Below, in pieces: positions 5,787-13,668 of a stretch of DNA of 20,151 nucleotides. A program made the position numbers and the translations under genes. The stretch is from a virus. Positions within the stretch are counted from its first letter, which is position 1. The number at the start of each line of letters is the position of its first letter. Location: positions 1 to 20,151 of IMG/VR virus record IMGVR_UViG_3300042922_000928; one strand, given 5' to 3'. Under the pieces are notes generated by a model that ran no database searches, was not told the origin of the DNA, and worked only from the letters and a program-made list of their open reading frames with translations.

Positions 5787-5808
5787 AACCCTATAAAAGA
5801 GTTATCTT
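5774..5808 (-). terminator. Terminator after the endolysin gene
   Basis: Read on the minus strand, AAGATAACTCT (5808-5798) pairs with AGGGTTGTCTT (5792-5782), 11 pairs including G-T pairs, around a 5-base loop and followed by a run of Ts. The stem begins within the endolysin stop codon. It would reduce transcription into the downstream 108-residue gene. Confidence 0.7.
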
Positions 5809-6623
5809 AATAATGCCAGTAATGTATTTATTCCAACTACCCCATCAATATTTAATCCTTTCAATTGCTGAAATGTTATAACTTTACTTTCAACAAATCT
5901 ATTGTAGTAATATTTATCAGGTGTTTTTATTCCTAGAAGCTGACAAATTATATCCGTATAGGCGTCATTATGATACCCTTCATATTTAGCTGCAGGCAAT
6001 TTCTTAAATGCTGTCAAAGAAAGTGTTCCAAGTTTCCCATCTATATCAAGTTTTCCAATACCTAAACCATTGATAAGCCATTGTACTTTTTTAACCTTAT
6101 ACATGTTATAGCCGCCCCAGTAACCAGTGTTAGACGGTGCTGGTTGTGGTGAACTTGTAATAGTGGTACTTTGTCCCCCTAGAATCATATTTCTAATATC
6201 ATTTATTGGATAGTTATTACCAGGGCAGTCTGTTGGATAAGGAACTTCTTTATGTCCTATAACATTTTTAATTCCATATTTATTCTTAATATAAATTCCT
6301 AGTTCTTCAATAGATTTCTTTTGAGCCTCTGGCATACTCTCTGAATTATATGAACCTTCTGCACATATAGCAATGGAATGATTATTTACTCCTGGGCAAT
6401 GTGCTCCTGTGGCTCCCTCCGGCCTACCTGTATAAATACTTCCATCTTTCCTCACAAAATAGTGATATCCTATTCCAGCCCAGCCATTTTGTTTATGCCA
6501 ACTATCTATATCATATACAGAACAATTTTTTGCCTCTGCATGATGCAATAGTATTAAATCCGGTCTATTTCCATATACCAGTTGGTTATTTCTAAACTGT
6601 ATATTTGAATTAATAATGTTCAT
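5802..6623 (-). CDS. Endolysin: N-acetylmuramoyl-L-alanine amidase (Amidase_2/PGRP) with C-terminal peptidoglycan-binding region
   Basis: 273-residue lytic enzyme that cuts the amide bond between N-acetylmuramic acid and L-alanine in peptidoglycan at the end of the phage cycle. The N-terminal domain (about 18-145) is Amidase_2: LLHHAEA with zinc ligand H27, a central GIGYHYFVRKDG, GHKEVP (H124) and DCPG (C133), so the H-H-C zinc set is complete. A Ser/Thr/Pro-rich linker (about 155-167) leads to a C-terminal region with two DIDG/NIDG-x-x-G-type turns (KLDIDGKLG and LNIDGVVG), typical of PG_binding_1-like domains. Start ATG at 6623 with AAGGAG upstream; the TTG at 6632 is in the ribosome binding site. 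No signal peptide, so it needs a holin, and the recognisable holin gene lies directly upstream. High confidence. Confidence 0.92.
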   Translation of the reverse strand: MNIINSNIQFRNNQLVYGNRPDLILLHHAEAKNCSVYDIDSWHKQNGWAGIGYHYFVRKDGSIYTGRPEGATGAHCPGVNNHSIAICAEGSYNSESMPEAQKKSIEELGIYIKNKYGIKNVIGHKEVPYPTDCPGNNYPINDIRNMILGGQSTTITSSPQPAPSNTGYWGGYNMYKVKKVQWLINGLGIGKLDIDGKLGTLSLTAFKKLPAAKYEGYHNDAYTDIICQLLGIKTPDKYYYNRFVESKVITFQQLKGLNIDGVVGINTLLALLR

Positions 6624-6640
6624 TTTTATCAATCTCCTTA

Positions 6641-7030
6641 TTATTTCTTTTTTAATTGTTCTAAAGCATTTAATAATTTATCCGGTAATTTAACACCACA
6701 CTTTCCACAATTCTCTAGAATAGAAATTCCCTCATTTGCTATGTAAAAGTAGCAAACAAGTGAACGAAAAACCCATATATTATTGTTTATAAGCCTGTCT
6801 AAAAGTACACCAATTATAATTACTATTAAAATAGATGTCTTTTTAGCTATTCCTTTATAGCCAATTTTGCTATTTAGTTTATTTTGATATGCTGCACCTA
6901 TAAGGCCAGTTACATAATCTATACCCATAAACCAAAACAGCACTGTTAATGGAGTATCCCACCCGCCAAAAATATAATTTAAAACACCCCCAACCCCTGC
7001 CACTATGCCATTAAGTATTCGTCTTTTCAT
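6641..7030 (-). CDS. Phage holin (toxin-secretion/phage-lysis holin family)
   Basis: 129-residue small membrane protein that forms the inner-membrane lesion releasing the endolysin. It starts at ATG 7030, preceded by AAGGAGG; the longer frame to 7081 runs through a terminator. It begins with a basic MKRR and has about three hydrophobic segments (residues 5-20, 26-45, 57-75), the signature-like middle FWFMGIDYVTGLIGAAYQNKLNS-type block with IDYVTG, and an ISILEN-x-x-KCG segment near the C-terminus followed by LPDKLLNALEQLKKK. These features match the phage_holin_4 (Cph1/TcdE-type) family widespread in Clostridium phages. It is followed after 17 bases by the endolysin gene, the usual pairing. 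Confidence 0.88.
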   Translation of the reverse strand: MKRRILNGIVAGVGGVLNYIFGGWDTPLTVLFWFMGIDYVTGLIGAAYQNKLNSKIGYKGIAKKTSILIVIIIGVLLDRLINNNIWVFRSLVCYFYIANEGISILENCGKCGVKLPDKLLNALEQLKKK

Positions 7031-7044
7031 TGATTGCCTCCTTG

Positions 7045-7066
7045 AATTTTTTATATTAAAAAAGAC
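7045..7066. repeat. 22-bp boundary repeat, copy 2
   Basis: Identical in all 22 bases to 5765-5786. It again joins the T-tract of a terminator to the ribosome binding site region of the next gene (here the holin). The two copies lie 1280 bp apart and flank the holin-endolysin pair. Confidence 0.7.
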
Positions 7067-7085
7067 CTGGAATAAATCCAAGTCT
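7056..7085 (-). terminator. Terminator upstream of the holin gene
   Basis: On the minus strand, AGACTTGGA (7085-7077) pairs with TCCAGGTCT (7071-7063) around a 5-base loop, with one G-T pair, followed by six Ts. It lies after the 58-residue gene and before the holin, so it separates structural from lysis expression or sets their ratio. Confidence 0.75.
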
Positions 7086-7093
7086 AATAAATA

Positions 7094-7270
7094 TTATTTA
7101 TAAAGTAATAAAACTATCGTATATGCTAATAATGTCATCATTAAAATCTTTCCAACTGTTTTCGGGTCTCTTGATAAAATTGATAATATTATAAACGTAA
7201 AAGTGAACATCCCCATAAGTTCTCTATGTTGAAGTAATATTTTAATTATATTTAAAAATATCAATATCAT
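7094..7270 (-). CDS. 58-residue two-TM membrane protein in the lysis region
   Basis: Short gene between the tail-fibre gene and the holin. The 58-residue product begins MILIFLNIIKILLQ and has hydrophobic stretches at about 20-33 (MGMFTFTFIILSIL) and 42-57 (ILMMTLLAYTIVLLLY), separated by the hydrophilic turn SRDPKTVGK, so a hairpin in the membrane is likely. AGGAGG lies upstream, only 2 bases from the ATG at 7270 but 8 bases from an in-frame TTG at 7264, which may be the real start. It ends just before a strong terminator. Size, topology and place suggest a small holin, antiholin or baseplate-hub-associated membrane peptide; I recognise no family. Coding support is the ribosome binding site, uninterrupted frame and tight spacing. 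Confidence 0.6.
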   Translation of the reverse strand: MILIFLNIIKILLQHRELMGMFTFTFIILSILSRDPKTVGKILMMTLLAYTIVLLLYK

Positions 7271-7276
7271 TTCCTC

Positions 7277-7327
7277 CTATTTTAATTTTTATTTAATAAT
7301 ACAAATTTAAATTAAAAATTAAAATAG
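7277..7327. repeat. 15-bp AT-rich inverted repeat before the 58-residue gene
   Basis: The 15 bases 7277-7291 are perfectly complementary to 7313-7327 (arms CTATTTTAATTTTTA and its complement) with a 21-base spacer. On the minus strand the hairpin ends right at the AGGAGG of the small gene. It may end or attenuate the fibre-gene transcript or limit translation of the small protein. Because the arms are almost all A/T, functional weight is modest. Confidence 0.5.
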
Positions 7328-7354
7328 AAAAATTGCACTATATTGTTTTATAAG

Positions 7355-10300
7355 CTATATAATATTAGCAATCCATGAAGCAACCCACAGAGCATTTTGA
7401 AGTTGTGCCATACCATTTTGATGTACATTATTTATAAAGTTAGTCTTCATAGTTTTGTTATTCGGATCAAGTTGTGTTGGTGCAGGATTACTTGTATATT
7501 TGTACGTTGGTGCTGAAGTCCATGCACTACTCAAGTAACTACCCAAACAATATACGTTAGGATATTCTGCATTATCCTCAAACACTAGCTGTTCTCTTTC
7601 AGCACATTTATTAGCATTTTGAGTAAATGTACCATCTAAGCCATTACTCATAGGTGGGTTTATCGCTATTTTCATATTTGGGTTAACAGCCAATAGCATA
7701 TCTACCAAAGTTTTTAAATCACGTTCAATTATAGTATTATATAAATCATCCATGGTCTCATCTATGGCGCCTGTCTTATTGTGGTACCCAGTTATATCAT
7801 TTGTTAAAAGAGCTATTATTGCTATATCAGGCACTTCCAAACTATTTGTATCTAAATAATATTGGAAGTCTAACTGAGATGTACTTGAATTCCAGAATGG
7901 GGAATGGAGCACATCAGAGGTGCCTTCTGTATACCTTGTTGTTTCTGCAAAGTCTGTAAGCCTCCAACCCCCGCGGCCCTCACCTTTTTCTACTAATAAT
8001 GGTGGCTGTATGCCATATCCATAATCTATTTCATTGTTTATAGTTCCTAACATAGTAGCAGTTATTCCAAACTTTCCAAGCCAGTATTTTAATGTCTTAG
8101 GTAAATTTCCATTTACTATACTATCACCGATGTAAATTACCTTTTTGCTTGTTGGTGTAATCTCTGATTTATCTTTTACTTTTAATAAAATATCTTTATA
8201 TAATGCATTTGTATTGTCTAAGCGGTACTTTCCTACCACCTTAGTTAAAAAATCCCCTGAAAATGGAACATTGATTTTACCATACTTAGCAAATTGCTCA
8301 GTTCTAGTTGGTAATGGTATTTCAAAGTCTAGTAAATCTGTAGAGTAGTCCTTATTGAAATTAAAATTTTGTGGATTTATACCATATTCTAATCCAGCAA
8401 CCAAGTATAAAGTTTCCGGTATAATAAATTTGTCTGTACCCCATGGAAAGGTAGCTGAACTTGATACAGCATTCCCTGCTGAGAAAAGAACGCTAGCTCC
8501 ATTTATTAATACAGAGAAGGAGCTACTGCTATAATGGCTTTTATAAGTTGCTGTAGGCCCCTGGAATCTAAATAATACTATTGCATTATTTAAAGTCACT
8601 GAATGATTAGCTATACATATTTTATTAGTTGCTAAATCTACGTAACATACTAAAACATAGTTCACATTCGTGCCCGTAACAAAAGGATTCCAGTCATGGG
8701 CAGCTATATTCACATTTAACCCATTACTCATTACCCACAATGAAGAATTAAGTCTAATCCGAGAATTTACTAAGTCAATTTCTATAAGGTCATTGCAGTT
8801 TCCGTATCCAAGTTGTCCAATGTAAATTGGTCTATTTTCCACTGTTTTCGACCCATTAACAGTTACTCCTGTTATATTTGGTATAGGCCCAAATATAGTA
8901 CTATTAATTACATTTGCGTATCCAGTAAAATGGAATAATATAATATGAGGATTAGTAATATTGGAATTTACTGATACCTTTATGGTATTATCAGTTAAGT
9001 CAATATACACAGTTTTTAGATACCATATACTTGGTTCTGAGTATGTTTGCCAATCTTGGGTGGCAATATTTGCAGCAGTATGATGGTATATTATATTCAT
9101 AAGTGATGTTACTCTAAACTTTTTATTTACTGTATCTATTTCTATAGCATTATTAGATGTGTAGCCTATATATCCATAACCTTTGTATGCTGTATTATCG
9201 AAAGTTATCTCATTATTTGATAACATATTCCCAAAGCCGCCGTTCTTAACTCCATTAACTGTCCATACCTGTAAGGTGGGGGCAGACCATATTCTACCAT
9301 TCCATAGTATACCAAGTAATGCTTTATTCCTATCAGAACTAATGAATATATCATTCCATTCGATAGTGTTATTATTCAAATTTACATAAATATACTTGGC
9401 ATATGTTGGATTGCTAGAACTTGCATAAGAGAGTACAGTAGCAGTTACACCAAAATATCCTTTTAAAGTGCATATAGTACCCGCTTGAATAGATATAGTC
9501 TTAGCAGTTGTATTTATGTCTATTCCACCTTGCATTATAAATGCACTTAGATAAGTCATACCCATATCAGTATGTGCTACAGGATTTCCAAAGCCCCCAT
9601 TACTAATTGAGTTAACAGTCCATTGTTGTAATGTAAATGCCCCAAGTATTCTGCTATTCCATATTGCTCCTAAAAATGCATAATCCTCTGTCTGGGAAGA
9701 TGCTAAAGACTCGCTCCATTCAATTGTTTTAGAAGAAGATTTAAAATACAAATACTTTGCATAAGTTGGGTTTGGTGATGTGCTGTAGGATATTACTGTA
9801 TCTGTTCCAAGAAACGTATATCTTTCCTCTCCTGTAGCAATAATGGTTCCTGCTGTTACTGTAATTGTATAAGCAGTTGTATTTACATCTATCCTCCCAC
9901 TTAATATATATGCATTCAAATAGCTATAATTTAACATCGCTGTTCTTATACTTTTATCTTGTAGATAATTTACTGTATTTCCAGCACCATCGTAAATCAT
10001 TATATTGCCTCTGTTAATACCTTCTATTACAGTTCCGTTATATATCAAGGCTAACGTATATTCATTATTTCCAACATTAGAATACGCACTGGTAATTTTT
10101 AACTTAAAGCTATCATTCCCATCTGCATATACTCGATATACATTACTTGTTCCCGATATTGCATCATCAGGAATTGTAACTGATGCGTTTTGTACTTGTG
10201 TATGGTTGTTATTATACACAATGAACAATCCACTAGCCGTGATTAACTTAGTTTTAAAATTAATTGATAATCCAGATTTCTGTATTATTTGACCCCATGG

Positions 10301-10921
10301 ATTTTTTAAATGTATATTTAATATACTTCCATTAGCAATCCCAGTACTCTGATACTGACCTCCTGGAGTCCATGTAGAACCATTCCAATAATTCCATTTT
10401 CCATCATCTAATGTTAAATAAATATAGTTGTGGTTAGCTGTAGTATCTGCTTGTAATGCTGCTAAATTACTATAAACAGCTCTAGGAGAAGCATCTGCTA
10501 AATTAACTTTATTTAAAGCCTCCAGCAATGCATTAAATTCACTTGTCGAAGCAATCACCTGATCAATGAGAGAATCTTTAATTGTTATATAAAAAATAGA
10601 TGAATTTATAAGGTTTTGATCTGATTCATATATTTTCAATTGACATGTAGTAACTCCATGTACAGCCACTATTTGATCAGTTAGTTCTACAAGAATTTGT
10701 CCTCTGCTGACATTTTCTATGTCAACATTGTTAAAAACAAGTGCTCCATCTGGTTTTATCATATATATTCTTACAGTATATCCGGTAAGGTCCATTGGAA
10801 GAGAATTTGATTGTAAATAAAACCTTATCTTCCTACCTGTATCTCCTTGATTTGCACTTATTGTCTGTATAAGATCCTTATCAATATCAAAAATAATCTC
10901 TTTAGGTTCCATTAATCCCAC
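7355..10921 (-). CDS. BppU-type baseplate/tail fibre protein with C-terminal SGNH hydrolase domain
   Basis: 1188-residue tail-tip protein. The N-terminal about 130 residues look like the BppU N-terminal domain (DIDKDLIQTISANQGD, PMDLTGYTVRIYMIKPDG, strand-rich) that docks on the baseplate. A short helical link and a WNYWNGSTWTPGG-type segment follow. The middle is built of two different tandem repeats, about 123 residues twice (residues 334-579) and about 120 residues twice (about 578-817). The last about 260 residues are an SGNH/GDSL hydrolase: block I IYIGDSIVNG (serine near 933), block III LLTNDI (near 1040) and block V NNVHQNG (His near 1167), where the usual Asp three before His is Asn. 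Likely it binds and de-acylates surface glycans during adsorption. Start GTG at 10921 lies 7 bases after GAGGAGGG; an ATG follows at 10912. It lies downstream of Tal as expected for a receptor-binding protein. Confidence 0.85.
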   Translation of the reverse strand: MGLMEPKEIIFDIDKDLIQTISANQGDTGRKIRFYLQSNSLPMDLTGYTVRIYMIKPDGALVFNNVDIENVSRGQILVELTDQIVAVHGVTTCQLKIYESDQNLINSSIFYITIKDSLIDQVIASTSEFNALLEALNKVNLADASPRAVYSNLAALQADTTANHNYIYLTLDDGKWNYWNGSTWTPGGQYQSTGIANGSILNIHLKNPWGQIIQKSGLSINFKTKLITASGLFIVYNNNHTQVQNASVTIPDDAISGTSNVYRVYADGNDSFKLKITSAYSNVGNNEYTLALIYNGTVIEGINRGNIMIYDGAGNTVNYLQDKSIRTAMLNYSYLNAYILSGRIDVNTTAYTITVTAGTIIATGEERYTFLGTDTVISYSTSPNPTYAKYLYFKSSSKTIEWSESLASSQTEDYAFLGAIWNSRILGAFTLQQWTVNSISNGGFGNPVAHTDMGMTYLSAFIMQGGIDINTTAKTISIQAGTICTLKGYFGVTATVLSYASSSNPTYAKYIYVNLNNNTIEWNDIFISSDRNKALLGILWNGRIWSAPTLQVWTVNGVKNGGFGNMLSNNEITFDNTAYKGYGYIGYTSNNAIEIDTVNKKFRVTSLMNIIYHHTAANIATQDWQTYSEPSIWYLKTVYIDLTDNTIKVSVNSNITNPHIILFHFTGYANVINSTIFGPIPNITGVTVNGSKTVENRPIYIGQLGYGNCNDLIEIDLVNSRIRLNSSLWVMSNGLNVNIAAHDWNPFVTGTNVNYVLVCYVDLATNKICIANHSVTLNNAIVLFRFQGPTATYKSHYSSSSFSVLINGASVLFSAGNAVSSSATFPWGTDKFIIPETLYLVAGLEYGINPQNFNFNKDYSTDLLDFEIPLPTRTEQFAKYGKINVPFSGDFLTKVVGKYRLDNTNALYKDILLKVKDKSEITPTSKKVIYIGDSIVNGNLPKTLKYWLGKFGITATMLGTINNEIDYGYGIQPPLLVEKGEGRGGWRLTDFAETTRYTEGTSDVLHSPFWNSSTSQLDFQYYLDTNSLEVPDIAIIALLTNDITGYHNKTGAIDETMDDLYNTIIERDLKTLVDMLLAVNPNMKIAINPPMSNGLDGTFTQNANKCAEREQLVFEDNAEYPNVYCLGSYLSSAWTSAPTYKYTSNPAPTQLDPNNKTMKTNFINNVHQNGMAQLQNALWVASWIANII
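8470..9184 (-). repeat. Tandem ~120-residue repeat pair inside the fibre gene (type 2)
   Basis: Two units offset by 360 bp encode related strand-rich modules. Shared positions include Y-I-G-x-x-x-x-N-x-x-IEID-x-VN-x-x-x-R near the start, AAHDW/IATQDW in the middle, a YIDL/YVDL-x-TNK strand, and I-I/V-LF-x-F-x-G toward the end. Borders are approximate. Duplication followed by divergence is the likely origin. Confidence 0.6.
9185..9922 (-). repeat. Tandem 123-residue repeat pair inside the fibre gene (type 1)
   Basis: Units 9554-9922 and 9185-9553 are offset by 369 bp. Both encode YL-[NS]-A-[YF]-I with GRIDVNTTA/GGIDINTTA, then a V-I/L-SY-[SA]-[TS] strand, NPTYAKY, TIEW, ALLG/AFLG-x-[IL]-WN-x-RI and QQWTVN/QVWTVN ending in NGGFGN. 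The regular spacing and shared Gly/Asn turns suggest stacked trimeric fibre modules. Confidence 0.7.
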
Positions 10922-10923
10922 AC

Positions 10924-11151
10924 CTATTCCCTCCTCTTCAATTCTTTTTTCTCTACATCTACATAGAATTGGCTTTTATTAAACATCAAATTATTCTGAA
11001 TGTTATTATCATCTTCCAAAACAATATAATCCCATATAAGACTTAGGTCATCTTTATTGGAACTAAAAAAGGACATATCCTGCTCTCCACTACAGAAAGC
11101 TTTGATATCTCCTGTTGATTTAGAATAAAATATAGTTATTTTTTTATCCAT
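10924..11151 (-). CDS. Small baseplate-region protein, unknown
   Basis: 75-residue, acidic, soluble protein starting MDKKITIFYSKSTGDIK at ATG 11151, with AAGGAGG 5 bases upstream. I recognise no family. It lies between Tal and the BppU-type fibre gene and ends 2 bases before the fibre's GTG, so it is translated in the same operon and may be coupled to it. Small proteins in this slot of Firmicutes siphophages are often baseplate accessory parts or chaperones. The N-terminal strand pattern (ITIFYS, IKAFCSG) suggests a small beta fold. The coding call is good; the role is unknown. Confidence 0.75.
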   Translation of the reverse strand: MDKKITIFYSKSTGDIKAFCSGEQDMSFFSSNKDDLSLIWDYIVLEDDNNIQNNLMFNKSQFYVDVEKKELKRRE

Positions 11152-11160
11152 AGAACCTCC

Positions 11161-12981
11161 TTAAGCAGTTACTACATATGTTATCTGAAAGTCAATCTTT
11201 GGGCTATTTGAAGGATTAGCTATCTCAGTAGCTATACAAGTACCCTTTATCTTTATACTTGCATTTTCATAATCTGTTGATTCAGAATCTACTATTACTT
11301 CATATGTCTTTAAAACAAATCCTTCTGCTAAATTTTGAAGTGAAGCTGCTTGGGCTACCGCCGTAAATTGTCTATTCTTAAATTCATCTGGGAGCTGCAC
11401 AATTATATCATTTTGGCTATCAGGAATAATTGCAACTCCAACATACATCATTGAATGATAAGCATAACTAGCATCATTTATAACTTTATTTGCTCCTGAT
11501 CCTGAAAGCTCTGTTTTGCTTCCATCTGAATGAGTAACAATTATCTTATTATCTCCAAGGCTAATGCTTAATGTTCCATCAGAACTTTCTATTGTAGCAG
11601 TTTTTAATATTTCTGTATTCAATTCACCAGTGTCAACAAACTTTGCTACAATATGACCATCAGCTGTTATGGCAACTTCAAAAGGTCCATTTACACCATT
11701 AGAAGAATATCCAAGGCCAGAAAGATTAAATCTCCATACATGAACTGCAGTATTTACATCCTCAGTATCCATTATAAAAAGCTCTTGCGGATGATCTTTG
11801 GGATATAAAAGAATGTTTCCTCCACTATTACCTGTTATTTTAGATGTGGCACTGTCAATTGCATTACTTAAAAAACTTTTTGTTGGAAATTCTTTAACTG
11901 CATCTTTTACAGCAGTATTTATAGAGTTATTTACAGCACTTGTATATTTAGCTTTTACATCTCCAATTTCAACAGATTCATTTTTCTCTGTTATAACATT
12001 AAATTCAATCTTTATAACTTTAGCAGTTGCAGTAATATTTAATCTTTCATTATCAACCAAAACAGTGTCCCCGAGGCCTACTCTTTCAAGGTTAGCAACT
12101 CCTTTATATTCTTCCGTCTGCCATAATGGCTCAAATTTAACTGTCATACTTACTTTAGCTTTGTCTTTATCTCCAGTATCAAAATACTTCTCTGCTGCAG
12201 TTCTAAGAGTATCAACGCTAGTAACTGTTTCATCACTGGCAAAATCTACAGATATAATTCTCTTATACTGATATTTATTAGCCTCAGAACTATAAACATA
12301 TTTTTCTGGAAGATAAACTTCTGTGCCATCTTCAAGTTTTTTAAAGGGATAAATACCAGTTATAACTCCCTCTATATTGAATTTTGCATTAAGGCCAGTT
12401 AGATTTTTTCTCCATGATATCTTTACTCCATTATCATTTCCACGTCTGCTCTTTAAGCTGATATTAAAGTTATCTCTTTCAATTTCTCCGCCCCATACAT
12501 CTAATAATGAACCTTCAACTCCAGCTATAGCTTGCAATGGATTAAGCTTTTTTAAGGCTGTACTAGAAAGATTTTCTTTATCACTTGTGAAATTAAATTG
12601 TGTAGGATATGCTAAGTTCTCTTCAATTTGCTCCATGGCATAAATAGCAGATTGATTTTCAACCTCTAAAGATTCAATAAAGTTTCCTGCAAGATCATAA
12701 GTTATATGCTGAGCATAAATAGCTATAGAATCTGATTCCTGGTCTTTTTCATAATCATATATTCTGAATAACTGCGGCTCCTGAGTATCATTTGATTTAA
12801 CTTTAATAATGAGTTCATAATCAATGATATTAAATAAACTTCCTGAAGCATCATATTTAATTTTCAGTTCGCATACTCCATTAAGCTCCTCAGTTACCAT
12901 TACAGATATTGTATCAGCCATAATTCCAAGTCCATTATGAGTAAAGTCTGTTTCATCTTTTTTATAAAGAATTGGGAACAA
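11161..12981 (-). CDS. Tail-associated protein Tal (prophage endopeptidase tail family)
   Basis: 606-residue baseplate hub protein. The N-terminal about 370 residues match the Prophage_tail/gp27-like fold: opening MFPILYKKDETDFTHNGLG, LFRIYDYEKD, a VSMTVKFEPLW-type strand and the conserved VGLGDTVLVDNERL followed by TATAKVIKIEFNVITEKNESVEIGD. A helical link (about 350-380) leads to a second, strand-rich region with SSDGTLSISLGDNKIIVTHSDG and a terminal domain of unknown role. It caps the tail tube below Dit and opens at DNA release; some relatives carry a peptidoglycan hydrolase, but I see no clear catalytic motif here. Start TTG at 12981 is supported by GGAGGTGG a few bases upstream; it is the first codon after the Dit stop. 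Confidence 0.85.
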   Translation of the reverse strand: MFPILYKKDETDFTHNGLGIMADTISVMVTEELNGVCELKIKYDASGSLFNIIDYELIIKVKSNDTQEPQLFRIYDYEKDQESDSIAIYAQHITYDLAGNFIESLEVENQSAIYAMEQIEENLAYPTQFNFTSDKENLSSTALKKLNPLQAIAGVEGSLLDVWGGEIERDNFNISLKSRRGNDNGVKISWRKNLTGLNAKFNIEGVITGIYPFKKLEDGTEVYLPEKYVYSSEANKYQYKRIISVDFASDETVTSVDTLRTAAEKYFDTGDKDKAKVSMTVKFEPLWQTEEYKGVANLERVGLGDTVLVDNERLNITATAKVIKIEFNVITEKNESVEIGDVKAKYTSAVNNSINTAVKDAVKEFPTKSFLSNAIDSATSKITGNSGGNILLYPKDHPQELFIMDTEDVNTAVHVWRFNLSGLGYSSNGVNGPFEVAITADGHIVAKFVDTGELNTEILKTATIESSDGTLSISLGDNKIIVTHSDGSKTELSGSGANKVINDASYAYHSMMYVGVAIIPDSQNDIIVQLPDEFKNRQFTAVAQAASLQNLAEGFVLKTYEVIVDSESTDYENASIKIKGTCIATEIANPSNSPKIDFQITYVVTA

Positions 12982-13668
12982 TTATAACCACCTCCAGCGT
13001 GGTATAAGTTCTAATTTTGTTATTCCTCCATCAAAACTTATATTGTTTTCCCCTGAAGATAAAATTGGGAAAACTCCAACCATTTTATCATTCCTGGAAG
13101 AGATTATACCGTTAACTGTCTTATAAGCATTCATCATGTCGCGATCCACCTCTACAAAATCATCAATTGTAACCTGAAAAGATTGACCGTTAATATACAC
13201 CTTTCCAGTTCCTGCACCATATATCTTTATATAAGGTTCAGCCTCATAACCTTGATTAAAAATAGTAGTAGCTCCACTGATATTTATAGTTACATCTTCT
13301 TCATAATCAAATGGATCTAAAAGAAAATCTACTATGAACTCCCCGTATTCTTCTACTTCATTGGTAGCTGTTTCAATGGTCACATTTTTTATTTTGTTAT
13401 ATATGTCTGGATCATCACTAAACTTTAAAATCTTTGCATTTAAAAGTACATTTTTAAATACTCTAAACACACTCTTAAAGGGTACATCCTCAAGAAAATT
13501 AAACTTAACTTTCAAAGGCTTGTTTTTATATCCAAACTTCTTAGTCAGTGATCCATGCCTTCCTCTAATCTCTATAATCTCAACATCTCTCTCAGCTGTA
13601 GGAATTTCAGACCTTTCCTTAACACTTAAATAATACTCAGAAACAGCAATTCCATCTAAATACAACAT
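12982..13668 (-). CDS. Distal tail protein (Dit, SPP1 gp19.1-like)
   Basis: 228-residue protein forming the hexameric ring that joins tail tube and baseplate. It starts at ATG 13668, overlapping the tape-measure stop by one base (TAATG), with GGGGGA upstream; the longer frame to 13683 lies inside the tape-measure gene. The N-terminal half is the family type: YLDGIAVSEYYLSVKERSEIPTAERD-like opening, RGRHGSLTKKFGYKNK, and FLLDPFDYEED at the end of the first domain. The C-terminal half (from about residue 130) is the carbohydrate-module-like galectin domain with EAEPYIKIYGAGTGKVYINGQ. It ends in a Trp/Arg-rich IPRWRWL. Position between tape measure and Tal fits exactly. Confidence 0.88.
   Translation of the reverse strand: MLYLDGIAVSEYYLSVKERSEIPTAERDVEIIEIRGRHGSLTKKFGYKNKPLKVKFNFLEDVPFKSVFRVFKNVLLNAKILKFSDDPDIYNKIKNVTIETATNEVEEYGEFIVDFLLDPFDYEEDVTINISGATTIFNQGYEAEPYIKIYGAGTGKVYINGQSFQVTIDDFVEVDRDMMNAYKTVNGIISSRNDKMVGVFPILSSGENNISFDGGITKLELIPRWRWL

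Noticed and set aside
8145-10292. Plus-strand open frames opposite the fibre gene
   Set aside because: Antisense shadows with no ribosome binding sites or recognisable domains.
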